Source of the DNA: G965216255 sp965216255
GTDB taxonomy: Bacteria > Bacteroidota > Rhodothermia > Rhodothermales > Bin80
Length of the DNA: 64,000 nt
NCBI GenBank assembly: GCA_965216255.1
Contig: OZ244148.1
Span: 2,790,001 to 2,854,000, forward strand
Reading direction: 5' to 3'
Shown: in pieces, positions 61,034 through 64,000 of the stretch
How the letters are laid out: each line of letters begins with the position of its first letter
Position numbering within the stretch: position 1 is the stretch's first letter
Notes under the pieces: model-generated
The model's input: only the letters and a program-made list of their open reading frames with translations
What the model was told of the DNA's origin: nothing
Databases searched by the model: none
Translations under genes and position numbers: made by a program

Positions 61034-61745
61034 CATTGAAAAGCTCTCTAGCTTTATCTGTGATAACGGCTTCAAACGCTTCTCTTTCGCGCTTGCGCAA
61101 GTCGTCAATTCTTGAAAACGTGTTCATCCGAGTAAGTGCCTCGTTGCTCTCCCAAATGACGTCCAAATCGAGCATAACTCCTTCTTCGACTTTGCCTTGG
61201 GATAGAACGAGTTTTACGTCGTCTGGGTAGGCATATTCGATGCGACTCAGAGTGTAGATCATCTGGCTTGGTAATCCAAGCACTTCCGGCAACCGGAGAT
61301 ACTCTACGACCTGGGCCTCTTCCCGTGGGAGTTCAATCTTGTTTATGTACCGAATACCTATCCTCCTTACGCCTTCCGGTTGCGCTACCTGCCAATAGGC
61401 ATCGAGAGCCTCGCCAATCCGCGAACGAAACTCGTCCCATCCGCTCGCTCCAGGATGCTGTGGGGCTTGATAAGGACGCTGCATATGGACGCTAAGCACA
61501 TTGGGCCCAATTCCCACCATTCTTTTCTCACTCTTGGTAACTAACTGGACTTTGGCAATAACTTGGACGCCATCCCCTTTCACTGAGAGATGTCTACGCT
61601 CACGAGGCTTACCTGGGTAAGCCTCGCCTAGTTCAGCGTGGACTTTACCAGACATGGTAGCGTCCCAGTCCAGTCCAGGTTTGAAATGTAACTCACAGAC
61701 TGCCTCAACTATAGGTGGGTTGTTATAGCGTCGACGCAGATTCAC
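61023..61745 (-). CDS. Cassette gene A, copy 2, TIGR04255-like (intact)
   Basis: The 240-residue protein has the family N-terminus RRRYNNPPIVEAVCELHFKP and the conserved blocks MVGIGPNVLSVHMQRPYQ, RRIGIRYINKIELP and HLSVKGDG. It starts with GTG after a GGAGGA site, as copy 1 does. Compared with copy 1 it is uninterrupted. TIGR04255 proteins occur sporadically, often in accessory regions, and have no proven function. It heads the A-B-C operon. Confidence 0.82.
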   Translation of the reverse strand: MNLRRRYNNPPIVEAVCELHFKPGLDWDATMSGKVHAELGEAYPGKPRERRHLSVKGDGVQVIAKVQLVTKSEKRMVGIGPNVLSVHMQRPYQAPQHPGASGWDEFRSRIGEALDAYWQVAQPEGVRRIGIRYINKIELPREEAQVVEYLRLPEVLGLPSQMIYTLSRIEYAYPDDVKLVLSQGKVEEGVMLDLDVIWESNEALTRMNTFSRIDDLRKREREAFEAVITDKARELFNADG

Positions 61746-61762
61746 GGGTTACGTCCTCCAAG

Positions 61763-61945
61763 TCACTTGTCCTGAGAGCCTGTTGCGTGCACCGCCCTGA
61801 GTTGCTGCAGGAAAGCTGCGATATTGGCTTTGCGAAAACGTGGCGGAGCAAAAGACGGGGCGCCCTTCATGGTTTGATGCCTGCTTACTGGCAAGCTGGC
61901 GAGAAGCTCCTTCACTTGGAATAACCTTACACGCGACATAATCAT
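61763..61945 (-). CDS. Possible small gene ahead of cassette copy 2
   Basis: A 60-codon frame (MIMSRVRLFQVKELLASLPV..., ending HATGSQDK) stops 17 bases before gene A. Its composition is protein-like, but I recognise nothing and copy 1 lacks it. It may be a short leader gene, a remnant of a longer gene, or chance. Confidence 0.3.
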   Translation of the reverse strand: MIMSRVRLFQVKELLASLPVSRHQTMKGAPSFAPPRFRKANIAAFLQQLRAVHATGSQDK

Positions 61946-62191
61946 CGTTCAGCATACTATTTCGTGATCCCATAGCGTGATTACCTTCCCGCACCGCGTC
62001 TCGAAGTGATACCTGTGGTGTAGAGGACACTGGGGTGTACCACCTGCCCCGCTAGCCACACAAAGTAGGTAGCATGTAATCAAGAGTACATACCACAACG
62101 GTCTTTAAAGTACGTAACCTGAGGGTTGGAGGACGGCATTAGACAGTCCAAGCAAGGCTACCTCAGACGACTTGCCGATTGCCGTAGTCTG
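61946..62191. other. Spacer between cassette copy 2 and the replication-like module
   Basis: I see no gene in this stretch. It separates two minus-strand units and should hold the promoter for the cassette. Confidence 0.3.
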
Positions 62192-63649
62192 TCACTGCGG
62201 GGGTGCCTCGGTAGTCTTAATGTGCATCTCATGAATGATGTGCCTGTACTGCTGGTCGTCGGCCGTGATAACGTTTTGCGCTGCATTTACAGGCTGATAT
62301 CGGCGCTCCTGCCGCGTCTGTGCCCAATGCTGTCTTCTCTTATCCACGGGCACACGGAGACGTCCCCGATCCGCCCACATGAACGACAGCGATAGTGCCA
62401 TGCGATAGGCTGGTGCACTATTCAAACCTGCTTTCCGCAGCGCATGGCGATCTATAAGCGGTCCTTGGTCACTGCTCGGCGGCAGGCATACAATAAAACG
62501 CACCCAGTCATCTAAACTTCCGTTGCGGGGGACGTCCACGGGAGTTACTACCAGTCTGGCACCACCTTCACCGGTTTCCGGATTGTACCACGGAATTCGG
62601 GTATCATGAGTCAACAAAGAATCAAAAGCTTCCCGCAACCTAGGCCAGTAGGTGGAAGGTCGATATCGCTGCAGTCCTGTCTCGCCGTATAACAGCGGAA
62701 TCCAATCTCGAAGTTTGGCTGGCGGTAATCGGACACCGTTCGGGTCACTGCGGTAGGCTTGCGGAATACTTAGTATCGTTTCCACGAACAGCCGCAGGGC
62801 TATTGGGGCACCTCGTCCTGGATGCTTCGAATCCTTAACCCCCAAGTCATACAGCGCCAGGGGAAGGCATGGCAGCTTGCTTCCCTACTCTTCGCCGGGC
62901 GCGAAGCCTGGCAGGTAGGCCTGTCCATCGTCGTGTCGTACCAGTCGCCCGGGCGGAGAATAGAGCCGCGACAGGCGGCTTTTCTTGTCCACCATGATCA
63001 GCGGGGCAGGAAGCATCGGATCCGGGCGGTCATTGGTTTTGTCGATGTCTACGGGCGTCTCCTCGTGCCACCATTGGACGAGTTTGCTCCACAGATACGG
63101 GCCGCGGTATCCGGCTTCCAGCGCCGTAGTCCACATCCACAATACGAAGCCAGGACTTTCCGCACTGGGGATGGATTCCGTGCGTTTGTCCTTCGTGACG
63201 GGGTTACGCACAGTATGCGGCGTGTACATGATGGCTGCCAGCCCCTCCAGGCAGCAGCCTGTGCCTTCGGATGATATCCCGGGTGGTGTTGCCCCGAACA
63301 TGGAAGCATCGGTAGCCCGCCGATGCTCTTTCCGGATATCCTTGCCGTGCGGTATCAGATGCCGGACCAGCGTGCGCAGGTCCTCGTTGGCCATCCGCCA
63401 CAGTTTGGATATGTCTTCGCTGTCCTCAGCCTGCATTCTGCGGAGTCTGCGCTGATAGGTGCCTGCGAGCTCCGTGTAGGTGGGCCACCGGGACAGGCCA
63501 GCCGCTTCCGCCACGGCTTTCAGCACGGCATTCTCGTGCTCCGGCGTTCCGGCGCCCGTGGCTGGAAATGCGGCCGCGTGCAGGATGTCCACGGATCGCG
63601 CGATCCGTGAATTGGCATCCAGTCCTATCGATTCAGCAAAACTGCTCAT
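62192..63649 (-). pseudogene. Plasmid/ICE-type protein, possible replication initiator, split by an amber codon
   Basis: Two open frames (63649-62885 and 62845-62192) are in the same reading frame, separated only by TAG at 62885-62887 and 13 open codons (GSKLPCLPLALYD). Read through, they give about 485 residues: SPGFVLWMWTTALEAGYRGP, LPGFAPGEE, then LGVKDSKHPGRGAPIALRLF, DTRIPWYNPETGEGGARLVV and DDWVRFIVCLPPSSDQGPLI. I recall similar proteins from integrative or plasmid elements, beside AAA ATPases, but the replication role is inference. The upstream gene overlaps its start. Confidence 0.55.
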
Positions 63650-64000
63650 ATCGCCCAGTTCACCCCGTCGTCGGGAACAGGCATAACGATAACCGGCAGG
63701 TCACCGCCACGCTTGCTGTCTTGTTTCCTCTCGGTTGCCTTTTTCGGGGTTCCGTTCGTGCCGGCATCCGGGATCACCCGCTCATTCCTGTCGCCGTGCC
63801 ACGCCTCTGCCGCTTCCACCGGGCTGCACTGCTCCAGACCGCGTCTTCCCTCCTGCCCCGTCCAGCGCAGCCAGATACGCTGCCCCACCCGGCTGTAGTT
63901 GCTTTTGGTGAGGGTCAGAGACAAGCCTTGTGCCTTTTCATCTCCCTCAAGCGAACATCCGGGCGCGTTCGCCGGATCCAGCGTCCAGGCGGCCCGGACG
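63646..64000 (-). CDS. C-terminal part of a larger protein, perhaps an AAA primase/helicase; 5' end outside window
   Basis: The frame is open to the edge of the window (VRAAWTLDPANAPGCSLEGD..., SLTLTKSNYSRVGQRIWLRW) and ends at 63646, overlapping the next gene by four bases (ATGA). A late TKxNY..G..IWLRW pattern is seen at the C-terminus of RepA-like AAA ATPases of plasmids and satellites, as I recall. No ATPase motif is inside the window, so the assignment is tentative. Confidence 0.45.
   Translation of the reverse strand, partial: VRAAWTLDPANAPGCSLEGDEKAQGLSLTLTKSNYSRVGQRIWLRWTGQEGRRGLEQCSPVEAAEAWHGDRNERVIPDAGTNGTPKKATERKQDSKRGGDLPVIVMPVPDDGVNWAI

Overview
The window (about 55% G+C by eye) reads as a chromosomal segment of a bacterium of the Bacteroidota/Rhodothermota kind. 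The basis is a rho gene with a long basic N-terminal insertion, a TonB-dependent receptor with a carboxypeptidase-like N-terminal domain under a TPP riboswitch, secreted LVIVD and six-bladed propellers, a PKD-OmpA lipoprotein, a TTG/TAnnTTTG-like rRNA promoter, and the 16S rRNA as I recall such sequences. The lineage call is an inference; the 16S gene in the window would settle it.

Layout. 1-12 kb is core: folC (5' end outside), rho, a HAD phosphatase, proline dehydrogenase, trxB-trxA, purL, a beta-carbonic anhydrase, and a TonB receptor read from a TPP riboswitch with its own terminator, so probably a thiamin-compound importer. 12-22.6 kb is accessory: an intact DDE transposase, a decayed IS21-type element, a three-gene cassette (A-B-C, A being TIGR04255-like and broken by an amber codon), an intact IS1634-type transposase and a frameshifted IS30. 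22.7-28.2 kb is an rRNA operon on the minus strand (16S, tRNA-Ile, tRNA-Ala, 23S, 5S) with promoter and terminator. 28.3-34.2 kb is core again: PASTA protein, pyrR, a small secreted protein, an LVIVD protein, and a TlpA/ABC ATPase/permease operon.

34.4-43.5 kb is a graveyard of nested insertions: a conserved gene of unknown function split by IS3, three IS66 copies inserted in or beside one another, a DUF433 gene cut by IS66, and a frameshifted IS5/IS4-type transposase; two secreted or membrane-anchored genes survive within it. An EcoRII-like restriction endonuclease pseudogene follows. 44.5-49.4 kb is a tight operon of two tandem LVIVD propellers, a small exported protein and a multicopper oxidase. 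49.6-55.8 kb holds PKD-OmpA, a DinB/DUF1572 protein, a CtpA protease, moeA, a tandem Usp protein and nusB, with a cluster of DnaA-box-like sites between moeA and the Usp gene.

55.9-64 kb is accessory again: a second IS21 copy sharing the first copy's lesions, a nested pair of ORF-less group II intron remnants, a second intact copy of the A-B-C cassette, and the edge of what looks like a plasmid- or ICE-type replication module whose gene is split by an amber codon. The least explained item is the duplicated A-B-C cassette. The most striking structures are the palindromic 19-bp insertion shared by both istA copies and the nested group II introns.
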